Positions 18,307 to 26,977 of a DNA stretch of 49,216 nt are shown here, in pieces. The stretch spans positions 1 through 49,216 of the forward strand of contig JAUIGR010000018.1 of the NCBI GenBank assembly GCA_030430025.1. Direction: 5' to 3'. The position numbers were made by a program, and so were the translations under genes. Position 1 is the first letter of the stretch. Every line of letters starts with the position of its first letter. The notes under the pieces were generated by a model, which did no database searches, was not told the origin of the DNA, and was given only the letters and a program-made list of their open reading frames with translations. This DNA comes from Gammaproteobacteria bacterium. GTDB taxonomy: Bacteria > Pseudomonadota > Gammaproteobacteria > Xanthomonadales > Marinicellaceae.

Positions 18307-19452
18307 ATGAATTCTCATTTAAAGTGTTATAAAAAGAATGAAGTCATATTTTTAAAAGGTGATGCATCAATCTGTGCTTATTTGATTGAGCACGGAAAAG
18401 TTGATATTTTTGTTGGCGATGAAACCATTGATACATTGGTTGTTGGTGATTTATTTGGTGAAATGGGCGTGTTGGATCAAAAACCTCGCTCTACATCTGC
18501 TAAAGCTCATACTGATGTGGTGTTACTTGAAGTCAAAACAGACCAAATAACGGAGCGTTTGCAGCAGTCTGATCCCATCGTTAAGGCCATGGTGCGGGTA
18601 TTGCTTAAAAGATTTCGATCTTTGTTGTCAAATGACATGGCATTGCCTGGTGATTCTTTGTTGACCGAAGTAGAGTCGGTTATGGAAGATGATGGTTTGA
18701 CTAAAATAAAATTAGAAAGTGAACTAAGGAGTGCTATAGAAGACGGTAGTGTAAAAACCGTCTATCAGCCGATACATGATATCAATACTGGTAAAGTAGC
18801 AGGGTTTGAAGCTTTAAGTCGCTGGGAGCATCCGGAAAAGGGAGTGATATCACCTTTTGAGTTCATTACCTTGGCTGAAGAGACCGATTTGATTGTAGAT
18901 GTTGGCCGTCTTGTATTTGAACGAGCGTGTGAGGTGTTGAGCCAACTGTCAGAGCAGCTTTTTATCAATATCAATGTTTCTGCTAAACAGTTGGATAATG
19001 ATTTGTTTTGGAAGGATGTGGTTTCGATGATGAAGGAAAAACAAATTGCTCATGAACGTTTGAAGCTTGAAATAACGGAAACATTGGTTGTTGATTATGA
19101 GCAGGCAAAAAAATGGATAAACAAGTGTCGTGCTTTAGGTTTTCCTATTTGTGCTGATGATTTTGGAACAGGTCATTCCGGTATGGAGCAGTTGGTTTCA
19201 TTGGAATATGATGTGTTAAAAGTTGATCAGGTTTTTGTCAGGAATATGTTTGAGAATAAAAAATACGCAACTGTTTTACAGTCCATTGCTCGAATTGCAA
19301 CTGATTTAAATATGAAATTGGTTGCTGAAGGTGTAGAGACAAAGGAGCAGTATCAATCTTTGAAACTATTGGGTTTTGATTATGGACAAGGTTATTTCTT
19401 TGGAAAACCAATGGATGAGAAAGATGTCATTAATTTGACAAAAAATGGTTGA
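18307..19452 (+). CDS. cNMP-binding domain plus EAL phosphodiesterase
   Basis: A 381-residue cytoplasmic protein. ATG 18307 is placed 6 bp after GGAGGGG; an ATG at 18292 precedes that site. Residues ~1-120 form a cyclic-nucleotide-binding fold with a phosphate-binding-cassette-like GEMGVLDQKPRSTSAKA. Residues ~140-380 form an EAL domain with the catalytic set: FEALSRW, NVSAKQL, KLEITETLVV, CADDFGTGHSG, VDQVFV, VAEGVET and GQGYFFGKPM. It should therefore hydrolyse c-di-GMP, possibly gated by cAMP or another ligand. No DNA-binding HTH or GGDEF is present. It stands alone between two terminators. Ligand identity is inference. Confidence 0.9.
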   Translation: MNSHLKCYKKNEVIFLKGDASICAYLIEHGKVDIFVGDETIDTLVVGDLFGEMGVLDQKPRSTSAKAHTDVVLLEVKTDQITERLQQSDPIVKAMVRVLLKRFRSLLSNDMALPGDSLLTEVESVMEDDGLTKIKLESELRSAIEDGSVKTVYQPIHDINTGKVAGFEALSRWEHPEKGVISPFEFITLAEETDLIVDVGRLVFERACEVLSQLSEQLFININVSAKQLDNDLFWKDVVSMMKEKQIAHERLKLEITETLVVDYEQAKKWINKCRALGFPICADDFGTGHSGMEQLVSLEYDVLKVDQVFVRNMFENKKYATVLQSIARIATDLNMKLVAEGVETKEQYQSLKLLGFDYGQGYFFGKPMDEKDVINLTKNG

Positions 19453-19591
19453 TATTTAAAAAAGCACATGACTTTTGACATCGCTTCTTCTAAAATTTTG
19501 GATGTGGGTAAGTTCACTTCTATTATAGGACAGGGTATAAAAGTCCTTGAGGTGAACATAGGCGATATCGTAGGGCTATGGTATCGTCTTT

Positions 19592-19627
19592 GTTGGCCGG
19601 GTTTTAAGTCTCGGCCAACCTTTTCGT
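19592..19627 (+). terminator. Intrinsic terminator after the cNMP-EAL gene
   Basis: GTTGGCCG (19592-19599) pairs with CGGCCAAC (19612-19619) over a 12-nt loop, followed by CTTTTCGTTTT. It lies 140 bp after the EAL stop. The intervening sequence has no supported gene. Confidence 0.7.
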
Positions 19628-19706
19628 TTTCTCAATTTTCATTCAGTTTTTATTCATGACACTCAGCATATGATTGTGGTTAATTTTAGCGAGTGAAGGT
19701 TCCGTG

Positions 19707-20228
19707 ATGAAAAAAATATTTTTTATGGTCAGTGTGTTGGTTGGTAGTGTAGCTTCAGCGCAGTATTATCAAGACTACAAAGAAGATGCATTTTTCGATT
19801 ATGTAACGGCTGATGTGGTGGAGGTTGAGCCCATCGTCGAAATCGTTAGTGTGCCAGAGCGAAGAGAGTTCTGTGAGCGCATACCTGCTCACCAAAGGTA
19901 TAAGAAAATGAATCATGCAGGTGCAGTAGTCGGTGGCATTATTGGTGGAGTGTTGGGTAATCAGGTAGGTAAAGGTAATGGTCGTAAGGCTGCTACAGCG
20001 GCAGGTGTCATTATTGGTTCAAGTATTGGCCATGTTAATGATAAGAAACGTGCTGTGAGGCATGATGTAGATACGCGTTGTTATGTCGATACTGTTTATC
20101 GAGATGAGGAACAGGTCATTGGATATGATGTGGCATATCGATATCTTGGACAGTTAAGGCATGTGCAAATGAATCAACATCCTGGAGATAAACTCAGGTT
20201 GAGGGTGGATGTTATGGTTATGGAGTAA
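19707..20228 (+). CDS. Glycine-zipper 2TM domain protein (17-kDa antigen/SlyB-like)
   Basis: A 173-residue exported protein. ATG 19707 fits a signal peptide (MKKIFFMVSVLVGSVASA) and follows GAAGG; an earlier start at 19674 is unlikely. The mid-region GAVVGGIIGGVLGNQVGKGNGRKAATAAGVIIGSSIG is a double glycine zipper of the Rick_17kDa_Anti/SlyB family, which inserts in membranes as paired helices. Unlike SlyB it has no lipobox Cys. Flanking segments carry Cys in EFCERIPAH and TRCYVDTVY, which could form a disulfide. An outer-membrane or periplasmic stress-related role is typical of the family. It is single-gene with its own terminator. Confidence 0.8.
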   Translation: MKKIFFMVSVLVGSVASAQYYQDYKEDAFFDYVTADVVEVEPIVEIVSVPERREFCERIPAHQRYKKMNHAGAVVGGIIGGVLGNQVGKGNGRKAATAAGVIIGSSIGHVNDKKRAVRHDVDTRCYVDTVYRDEEQVIGYDVAYRYLGQLRHVQMNQHPGDKLRLRVDVMVME

Positions 20229-20247
20229 ATAAGATTGAGTCTTGATT

Positions 20248-20273
20248 AAAGGTGCCTTCGAGCACCTTTTTTA
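20248..20273 (+). terminator. Intrinsic terminator after the glycine-zipper gene
   Basis: AAAGGTGC (20248-20255) pairs with GCACCTTT (20262-20269) over a 6-nt loop CTTCGA, followed by a T run. The T run also forms the upstream edge of the ppk2 promoter. Confidence 0.85.
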
Positions 20274-20308
20274 TTACAATATCGCCATTGAAAGTTTCAT
20301 GAACAGAT
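20267..20308 (+). promoter_or_regulatory. ppk2 promoter/leader, shared with rpoZ
   Basis: TTTTATTACAAT (with -10 TACAAT at 20275-20280), then CGCCATTGA (20283-20291) and ATGAACAGAT (20299-20308), occur in the same order and spacing class before rpoZ (41943-41984). No Shine-Dalgarno sequence is visible before the ppk2 ATG at 20307. The leader ATG at 20299 makes a three-codon frame ending in TGA that overlaps the ppk2 start. Confidence 0.6.
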
Positions 20309-21242
20309 GATTCGCAAAGAAATCCAAATACCAGAAAGTCAACAAAAAGCACTAGAAGCACTAGAAAAATACAGTGATCACCGTTTTGTTTTAAAACAAA
20401 AATATACTATTCGCAGTCGAGAGTTACTGGAAATATCATATAGGGCTGGGGAGTATCCATATGCTGAAAAAATATCGGCGGCTGCTTATGAAGAAGAAAA
20501 AAGAAGATTACAAATTGAATTGCTCAAAGTGCAAAAATGGGTCAGAGAATCGGGTCAACGTATTGTCTGCTTGTTTGAGGGTCGGGATGCTGCTGGTAAG
20601 GGAGGAACAATTAAGAGGTTCATGGAACACTTAAACCCTCGTGCTGCACATGTTGTGGCATTAGAAAAGCCAACAGAACGTGAACTAGGACAGTGGTATT
20701 TTCAACGATATATTGCTCATTTACCTACAAGAGGAGAGATGACATTCTTTGATCGTTCCTGGTATAACAGGGCTGGTGTAGAGCGAGTGATGGGATTTTG
20801 TAGTGAATATCAATATTTGGAGTTTATGCGGCAGGTGTTTCCGTTAGAGCAAATGTTGGCTAATTCAGGTATCATATTGTATAAGTTTTGGTTTTCTGTA
20901 TCTCGTCAGGAACAATTGAGAAGATTTCACAGCCGAAAACACGATCCCTTGAAACAATGGAAACTCAGTCCGGTGGATGTTGCCTCGCTAGAACGGTGGG
21001 ATGCGTATTCAAGAGCAAAGAATGACATGTTTTTTCATACTGATAATCCACAGACGCCATGGACGGTGATCAAATCAGATGATAAAAAGCGAGCACGAAT
21101 CAACTGTATGCGTTATTTCCTGAGTCGTTTGGACTATCCTGGGAAAGACATGGGTGTGGTGGCTGAGTATGATCAAAAAATTGTCGGATCTGTTGATGTG
21201 ATGTATCCAAAAAAACAGCAAGAAGTTGTCGAGTTACGATAG
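20307..21242 (+). CDS. ppk2: Polyphosphate kinase 2 (PPK2)
   Basis: A 311-residue PPK2, which uses polyphosphate to phosphorylate nucleotides (or the reverse). The P-loop is CLFEGRDAAGKGG, the lid region is rich in Arg, and the Walker B block is FFDRSWYNRAGVERVMGF. The WFSVSRQEQLRRFHSRKHDPLKQWKLSP segment is typical of one-domain class I PPK2. The start at ATG 20307 is supported by the conserved leader and by family length. It is monocistronic. Preference for GDP or ADP cannot be read from sequence. The leader it shares with rpoZ-spoT suggests common control of polyphosphate and alarmone metabolism. Confidence 0.93.
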   Translation: MIRKEIQIPESQQKALEALEKYSDHRFVLKQKYTIRSRELLEISYRAGEYPYAEKISAAAYEEEKRRLQIELLKVQKWVRESGQRIVCLFEGRDAAGKGGTIKRFMEHLNPRAAHVVALEKPTERELGQWYFQRYIAHLPTRGEMTFFDRSWYNRAGVERVMGFCSEYQYLEFMRQVFPLEQMLANSGIILYKFWFSVSRQEQLRRFHSRKHDPLKQWKLSPVDVASLERWDAYSRAKNDMFFHTDNPQTPWTVIKSDDKKRARINCMRYFLSRLDYPGKDMGVVAEYDQKIVGSVDVMYPKKQQEVVELR

Positions 21243-21466
21243 TAGTGATTGCTATTATCAATCACCGCGAGTAGAGCAGTAGAGCAATGCTCTTCCATAG
21301 TGAGATGTTCTTAAAGTCTTAAATTATCCATTTTTCTATTTTCTTAAAATTATTTGTAACATAACCTGAAGTTTGTCGTTTTCATTTCAAAATCCATGGC
21401 GGATGTCAACGGCTAAGTTGAGTTACGCTCAAGCTGTTAAGGTAGTTGTTATTTCGGAGAAAAGTG

Positions 21467-21976
21467 ATGAGAAATATTTTGATTTTGATGTTATTTATAT
21501 TTTGTGTGGCGGTTTCAGCCAAAGACTGGGGGAAGGAGCTCAATGAGGTGTTAGATCGGGAACCCACTGTTAGGATCAATTTGGGTGGAGGTATGTTAGG
21601 TCTAGCCAAAGCATTTACACCTGGCGATGCTGAAGCGCAGGCTGTTTTGTCAGGTTTGGAAGGGGTGAGTATCAATGTTTATGAGTTTGAAGGTGAGGAT
21701 GAAGATGTTAACTTATCAGAATGGATAAGTGATGCGGTCAAAGCCTTGTCTAAGCAAGGTTTGCAAGAGATCATTAAAGTTGCTGATGGTGATGAACGTG
21801 TTCACATTTTTGCAAATGTCAGTCAAGACAAGGTATCTGACCTGACTTTAATGGTATATGAGCCAGGTGATGAGTTTGTTTTTATTACTATGGAAGGATT
21901 GATTGATTTCAAACGAATCAAGGAAATTTCTGCCAATTTTGATGTTGATCTTGATGGATTAAATATCAGTTTATAG
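21467..21976 (+). CDS. DUF4252 exported protein
   Basis: A 169-residue protein with a signal peptide ending at VAVSA. I choose ATG 21467, after a GGAG at 21456; an ATG at 21446 would extend the signal with charged residues. The mature part alternates short helices and strands and matches DUF4252: KALSKQGLQEIIKVADGDERVHIFA, then the hydrophobic strand FVFITMEGLIDFKRIKEIS. Function is unknown in the family. No lipobox Cys is present. It lies 168 bp before lolC/E, with no terminator between them, so weak readthrough is possible. Confidence 0.65.
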   Translation: MRNILILMLFIFCVAVSAKDWGKELNEVLDREPTVRINLGGGMLGLAKAFTPGDAEAQAVLSGLEGVSINVYEFEGEDEDVNLSEWISDAVKALSKQGLQEIIKVADGDERVHIFANVSQDKVSDLTLMVYEPGDEFVFITMEGLIDFKRIKEISANFDVDLDGLNISL

Positions 21977-22144
21977 TAACCTGATCGATCATTTCGCTTC
22001 CTAGAAATCCTCATTGGTACAGTGGGGATTTTTATTTTAGGTGCCGGTTTTTACTTTTTACTTGGTTTGACCATTGTAAGTTTTACTGGTTTATATGAAA
22101 ATGAAGTTCTTGAAACCAGCAAGGATGGCAGTTGTCACAATAAT

Positions 22145-23389
22145 ATGAATTTACCTTTTTTTATTGGTCTTAGGTATACCAGAGCAAAAAGAAAAAACCA
22201 CTTCATTTCATTTATATCACTTATTTCAATGGCTGGTATTGCTTTGGGTGTGATGACAGTGATTGTGGTGATTTCTGTGATGAATGGTTTCAATAAGGAA
22301 TTTCAGTCCAGAATGCTTAGCACAGTTTCACATGCTACTATATCTGCATTCACAGGTGATCACCTGGCCCAGTGGCAAGAAACAGTAACCACAGTTAAAA
22401 AACATCCACATGTAGTTGGTGCCGCGCCTTTTATTCGCAGTGAGGGCATGTTACAGGGATATCGTACAGAAGGGGCTTTGATTCAAGGCATAGAACCAGA
22501 TTATGAAACAACCGTCACGGAGTTTCAGGAAGTGATGCGTGTGGGGGTGTTGGATGATTTACGTGCTGGTGATTTTAATATCGTTCTTGGTGTCGATTTA
22601 GCTGCTCATTTAGGTGTCACTCCAGGTGATAAGATAACCTTGTATGTTCCTGAGTTTCGAACAACAGCCGTCGGGGTGACACCTAGGTTGAAGCGTTTCA
22701 CAGTTTCAGGAATATTTGAAGTAGGGATGTATGAGTATGATTTCAAATTGGCTTTGGTTCACATGGATGATTTGCAAAAATTATTGAGGATGCCTGTGGG
22801 ATCAGCAGAAGGAATTCGTATTAAAATGGATGATTTGATGCAAGCCAGAAGTATTGCTCGGGAGATTGGAGAGGATCTTTCTGGTTTCTTGAAAGTGCGA
22901 GACTGGACTCAAGAGAATATCAATTTTTTTAAAGCCACACGCACAGAACGTATAGTTATGTTCATCATTTTATCAATGATAGTCGCTGTGGCTGCATTTA
23001 ATATTCTTTCGACTTTAGTGATGTTGGTGACTGAAAAACAGTCTGATGTGGCGATTTTAAGGACATTGGGTCTATCTGGAGGGAAAATCATGGGTATTTT
23101 CTTGGTTTCAGGTACACTGATTGGGTTTATTGGTACGGCAGTGGGGACAGTTTTTGGTATTGTCACGGCCTTGAACATCAATAGCATCATCAAAACCCTC
23201 GAATCGTGGTTTAATACAGAATTCATGTCCAAAGAAGTTTATTATATCACTGAAATCAGTGCTGATTTACAGACAGCGGATGTGTTGATGATTGTTGGTA
23301 TTGCTTTCGGTTTATCTGTGTTGTCCACTTTATATCCAGCTTGGCGAGCATCTCGTATTCAACCAGCGGAGGCTTTACGCCATGAGTGA
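22145..23389 (+). CDS. lolC: LolC/LolE-family lipoprotein-releasing ABC permease
   Basis: A 414-residue permease of the complex that extracts outer-membrane lipoproteins from the inner membrane and passes them to LolA. ATG 22145 is chosen because LolC/E proteins begin like MNLPFFIGLRYTRAKRKNHF; the open frame extends back to 22022. It has one N-terminal helix, a large periplasmic domain (about 45-270) and three C-terminal helices with LVTEKQSDVAILRTLGLSGG, the coupling region touching LolD. Only one permease gene is adjacent to lolD, so the complex could be a homodimer (LolF-like), or a second permease is encoded elsewhere. It overlaps lolD by 8 bp. Confidence 0.9.
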   Translation: MNLPFFIGLRYTRAKRKNHFISFISLISMAGIALGVMTVIVVISVMNGFNKEFQSRMLSTVSHATISAFTGDHLAQWQETVTTVKKHPHVVGAAPFIRSEGMLQGYRTEGALIQGIEPDYETTVTEFQEVMRVGVLDDLRAGDFNIVLGVDLAAHLGVTPGDKITLYVPEFRTTAVGVTPRLKRFTVSGIFEVGMYEYDFKLALVHMDDLQKLLRMPVGSAEGIRIKMDDLMQARSIAREIGEDLSGFLKVRDWTQENINFFKATRTERIVMFIILSMIVAVAAFNILSTLVMLVTEKQSDVAILRTLGLSGGKIMGIFLVSGTLIGFIGTAVGTVFGIVTALNINSIIKTLESWFNTEFMSKEVYYITEISADLQTADVLMIVGIAFGLSVLSTLYPAWRASRIQPAEALRHE

Positions 23390-24071
23390 AGTGATTCTGG
23401 CATGTACTGAATTAACGAAAACTTTTAAAGATGGCGAAAGACGGATCGAAGTTTTCAAGAAGCTGTGTTTTTCAATTGAGGCGGGTAAAAAAATCGCCAT
23501 AATCGGTGCTTCTGGAGCGGGTAAAAGTACATTGATGCATCTATTAGGTGGTTTGGATCGAGCTAATAAGGGGCAAATTTGCTTAAAAGGACAAGATTTA
23601 GCAAGTATTGGGCCGAATAAGCGAGCAAGGTTAAGGAATCGGTATTTGGGGTTTGTTTATCAGTTTCATCACCTATTACCAGAATTTTCTGCTTTAGAAA
23701 ATGTCATGATGCCGATGTTGATTGCCAAGCAAAGCAAAAAAACAGCCGCAGATAAAGCTAAACAGGTTCTTGATCAAGTGGGATTAGGAGATCGGCTTGA
23801 ACACCGTCCAGCCCAGCTTTCTGGTGGTGAACGGCAAAGGGCAGCAATTGCCCGTGCTATGGTTATGAATCCTGCCTGTATATTGGCAGATGAACCGACA
23901 GGTAATTTGGATGAAAAAACAGCTGATGCAGTAATGGAAATGTTTTTACAATTGAATGAAATGTACAACACTGCATTAATTTTGGTGACACATGACATGC
24001 ATATTGCAAAGCAAATGGATCATATTGTTGAGTTAAAACACGGAGAGTTACACTTATTTTCAGGAGATTAA
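23382..24071 (+). CDS. lolD: LolD, lipoprotein-releasing ABC ATPase
   Basis: A 229-residue ABC ATPase with Walker [11 protein letters not shown]-loop [20 protein letters not shown] (the F-H-H-L-L-P block is characteristic of LolD), signature [15 protein letters not shown], Walker [13 protein letters not shown] and the H-loop VTHDM. The start at ATG 23382 lies inside the end of the permease gene and is preceded by GCGGAGG. Together with the LolC/E protein it powers lipoprotein release. comEC starts 8 bp after its stop. Confidence 0.95.
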   Translation: MSEVILACTELTKTFKDGERRIEVFKKLCFSIEAGKKIAIIGASGAGKSTLMHLLGGLDRANKGQICLKGQDLASIGPNKRARLRNRYLGFVYQFHHLLPEFSALENVMMPMLIAKQSKKTAADKAKQVLDQVGLGDRLEHRPAQLSGGERQRAAIARAMVMNPACILADEPTGNLDEKTADAVMEMFLQLNEMYNTALILVTHDMHIAKQMDHIVELKHGELHLFSGD

Positions 24072-24079
24072 TTCAACCA

Positions 24080-26296
24080 TTGGGGTTCATTTTAGGTGTG
24101 TCACTGATTTGGTGGATACCTGATCTGATAACAGCTTGGTTTCTGTCTTTGTTTTTTGCGCTATTGGCTTGTTTGGTAATCAAATTGAAACAAGCCAGTA
24201 AGTGGTTGCTGAGTGTGTCAATAGGTCTATGCTGGGTGACTTTGTTCAGTCAGTTGCAGGTCAATCAACAGCTTTCAAAAGTACTCAAATCTTATCAAAC
24301 CACCATACAAATTTCTGGGTTAATTAAAACAAAACATGCTCGCCAACAGTTTACAGCGAAAGATCTGAATACGGAACAAAAATGGTTAGTCAATTGGTAT
24401 AAAGATACTGAGTCTAGTTGGCAAAGTGGTGATACTTTATCGGTGGTTTTAGATATTAAACCGCCGAGTGGAACAGTCAATCATGAGGGGTTTGATCGTG
24501 AGCGATGGCTATTTAGAGAAGGTATAGATGGTGTCGCAACTCTAAAATCTTGGCAGTTGATTTCACAGCAAACTGGACATCCACTTGATATCATTAATCG
24601 TTGGCGAATGCAAACATCAAGATGGATTGATGAACGATTTAGCGAACACCATGCGGTCATGATTAAGGCTTTGTCCATTGGTGATAAATCGGGGTTTGAT
24701 CGAGAAGATTATCAGCGGTTCCAAATGACGGGAACTGCACATTTAGTGGCCATTTCTGGATTGCATATTGGGATAGTGGCAATGGTGGGCCACGCCTTGG
24801 GTTGGTTACTATTTTTATTTTACCCTTTTAGACGTTGGCCTAGGCCTAATATTCAAGCCTTATCTGCCTGGCTATTAGCTGTAGTTTACGCATGTATGGC
24901 GGGTTTGGCTATTCCTACTGTTAGAGCCATTGTTATGTTGAGCGTATATTTATGGTTGCGTGTTATAAGACGTAATGCATGGCCTTGGGACGTTTGGACA
25001 TTCAGTCTATTTTTGTTACTTCTATTTGACCCTTTGATGATTCTTGATATCGGGTTGGCTTTGTCTTTTGGCGCTGTGGCTGTGCTCATTTTGTTATTCC
25101 AGGGCAAGAAAAAAGTGTCTGCTCAAGTGGCGTTTATCAAAACACAGTTTGGTTTATTAATGGGGTTGATGCCATTTCAAATCGCTTTATATGGCAGTTT
25201 CCAATGGATAACTCCATTAGTTAATCTGTTGGTTATCCCTTTAATGACAGTCGCTGTTGTGCCCTTATTATTTGTTCTTATGACGGTGCATCTGGTTGTT
25301 GATGCTGAGTTGCTTTGGCTTGAAATGATGCTACAGTGGTTTTTAGATTTGTTTGACGCTATCTTACAGTTTTTTACTGGTTTTCATGATACGTTATCAA
25401 TCTCTATGAGTATGCCAGCTTCATGGCAGTGGTTTTTATTGCTTGTTGGTTTAATCGGGTTTTTATTATCTAAAGCTGTGCCACAACGACAGCTATTCCT
25501 GTTGATGTTGATTCCTGCCTTTTGGCCAATGGTCAATCGACCTGATTTGGCACAGTTTAGTTTGCGTTTCTTTGATGTGGGACAAGGCTTGTCCGTTTGG
25601 GTGCGCACTAAAAATCATAACATGGTTTATGATGTTGGCGCTCAATATGATAGTGGTTTCAGTTGGGCAGAAGCTGTGGTGTTACCCGAGTTGAAAAGCG
25701 CAGGAGTGGTGCAGTTGGATGCTTTGATACTCTCGCATCGTGATAATGATCATGCAGGGGGGATGTCTTCATTGATACAAGGTATTGATGTGGTGAAGAT
25801 CTATGGTAGTGATTCAGGACAAACTCCTTGTGTCAGTGGTTTGAGTTGGGAGTGGGATGAGGTGCTTTTTGAAGTCATTAGCCCGTACAATTTTCAACCG
25901 TATTTGGGCAATGACAGTTCTTGTGTCTTAAAAATTTCAAGTCAGGATGGTGCTGTATTGTTAACAGGTGATATTGAAACAGCTGTCGAATATCGATTAG
26001 TTGAAAACCATGTGGATGAAATAAAAGCGGATGTGTTATTGATGCCACATCATGGCAGTAAAACATCTTCTAGTGAGGCATTTATCAAAGCTGTGAAGCC
26101 ACATTGGGTGATTAACTCTTCGGGTAAGTATAATTCGTTTAATCATCCTCATAGTGATGTTGTGGTACGTTATGATAGCCCAATTTATGATACTCAGTCA
26201 CTAGGTCAAATCACTGTGACCAGTGGACCACAGTGGCAAGTCAGTTCTTTGCGTCAGGACAGACCTAAAATATGGAGAATGAGTAGTGATTTGTAG
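24080..26296 (+). CDS. comEC: ComEC/Rec2 DNA-uptake channel
   Basis: A 738-residue inner-membrane protein for transport of single-stranded DNA in natural transformation. The N-terminus has two or three helices and an OB-like DUF4131 region. The Competence domain begins near GTAHLVAISGLHIGIVAM. The C-terminal metallo-beta-lactamase-like domain shows RFFDVGQGLSVWVRT, ILSHRDNDHAGG, LLTGDIE and LLMPHHGSKTSSS; the metal-site residues look intact. The start appears to be TTG 24080 with GGAG upstream. Together with the integron integrase it suggests a lineage able to acquire DNA. Confidence 0.92.
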   Translation: MGFILGVSLIWWIPDLITAWFLSLFFALLACLVIKLKQASKWLLSVSIGLCWVTLFSQLQVNQQLSKVLKSYQTTIQISGLIKTKHARQQFTAKDLNTEQKWLVNWYKDTESSWQSGDTLSVVLDIKPPSGTVNHEGFDRERWLFREGIDGVATLKSWQLISQQTGHPLDIINRWRMQTSRWIDERFSEHHAVMIKALSIGDKSGFDREDYQRFQMTGTAHLVAISGLHIGIVAMVGHALGWLLFLFYPFRRWPRPNIQALSAWLLAVVYACMAGLAIPTVRAIVMLSVYLWLRVIRRNAWPWDVWTFSLFLLLLFDPLMILDIGLALSFGAVAVLILLFQGKKKVSAQVAFIKTQFGLLMGLMPFQIALYGSFQWITPLVNLLVIPLMTVAVVPLLFVLMTVHLVVDAELLWLEMMLQWFLDLFDAILQFFTGFHDTLSISMSMPASWQWFLLLVGLIGFLLSKAVPQRQLFLLMLIPAFWPMVNRPDLAQFSLRFFDVGQGLSVWVRTKNHNMVYDVGAQYDSGFSWAEAVVLPELKSAGVVQLDALILSHRDNDHAGGMSSLIQGIDVVKIYGSDSGQTPCVSGLSWEWDEVLFEVISPYNFQPYLGNDSSCVLKISSQDGAVLLTGDIETAVEYRLVENHVDEIKADVLLMPHHGSKTSSSEAFIKAVKPHWVINSSGKYNSFNHPHSDVVVRYDSPIYDTQSLGQITVTSGPQWQVSSLRQDRPKIWRMSSDL

Positions 26297-26380
26297 TGAT
26301 TTGAGTTTTGAAAATATTATGTTGTCTATTCTTGGTGGAAAATAGATGAAAAGAGATCAGCAGGTTAGTAAGGTTATTTT

Positions 26381-26944
26381 ATGAAAGTAATATTTGGTTT
26401 AGGTAATCCAGGTGGTCAATATGTAGCGACCCGCCATAATGTTGGTTTTTGGTTTGTTGATCGATTGGCTGAAAAATATGGTGTGGCATTTAAAGCAGAT
26501 AAAAAGTTCAAAGCTGAAATAGCCAACATAGAGTATGGTGGCCATAAAATATGGCTGGTTAAGCCACAAACTTTTATGAACCGTTCTGGACAAACTGCAG
26601 TTCCTTTTTGTCATTTTTATCGCATTGATGCCAGTGATGTACTGGTCGCTTATGACGATTTGGATTTACCTGTAGGCGTTGCTCGAATTAAATGCTCAGG
26701 TGGGCACGGAGGACACAATGGGTTAAGGGATATTATTCCTGGCTTAGGGAAAAATTTTGTCCGTTTGCGTATCGGCATCGGCCGGCCAGCGAATAAGTCT
26801 GATGTCACTCCTTGGGTACTTGGTAAGCCTTCTGCTGAGGATCTGATCTTGCTTGAACGATGTATTGATGACAGTATGTCTGTTATGGATTGGATGGTGC
26901 AGAATGAATGGCAGCGGGCTATGAACCAACTGCATAGTGATTGA
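26381..26944 (+). CDS. pth: Peptidyl-tRNA hydrolase
   Basis: A 187-residue Pth that releases tRNA from prematurely dropped peptidyl-tRNA. Conserved blocks are GLGNPGGQYVATRHNVGFW with catalytic His, KPQTFMNRSGQ with the substrate Asn, and VAYDDLDLP with catalytic Asp. GGHGGHNGLRDI also matches the family. Length is slightly below the E. coli protein. It is convergent with metX across 33 bp; I see no clear terminator. Confidence 0.96.
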   Translation: MKVIFGLGNPGGQYVATRHNVGFWFVDRLAEKYGVAFKADKKFKAEIANIEYGGHKIWLVKPQTFMNRSGQTAVPFCHFYRIDASDVLVAYDDLDLPVGVARIKCSGGHGGHNGLRDIIPGLGKNFVRLRIGIGRPANKSDVTPWVLGKPSAEDLILLERCIDDSMSVMDWMVQNEWQRAMNQLHSD

Positions 26945-26977
26945 AGGTCACCGCATTAATAGAGATGCCATAAAGTG

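Noticed and set aside
19468-19659. 63-codon frame after the EAL gene
   Set aside because: It runs through an intrinsic terminator, has no ribosome site, and its end is low-complexity Ser/Phe.
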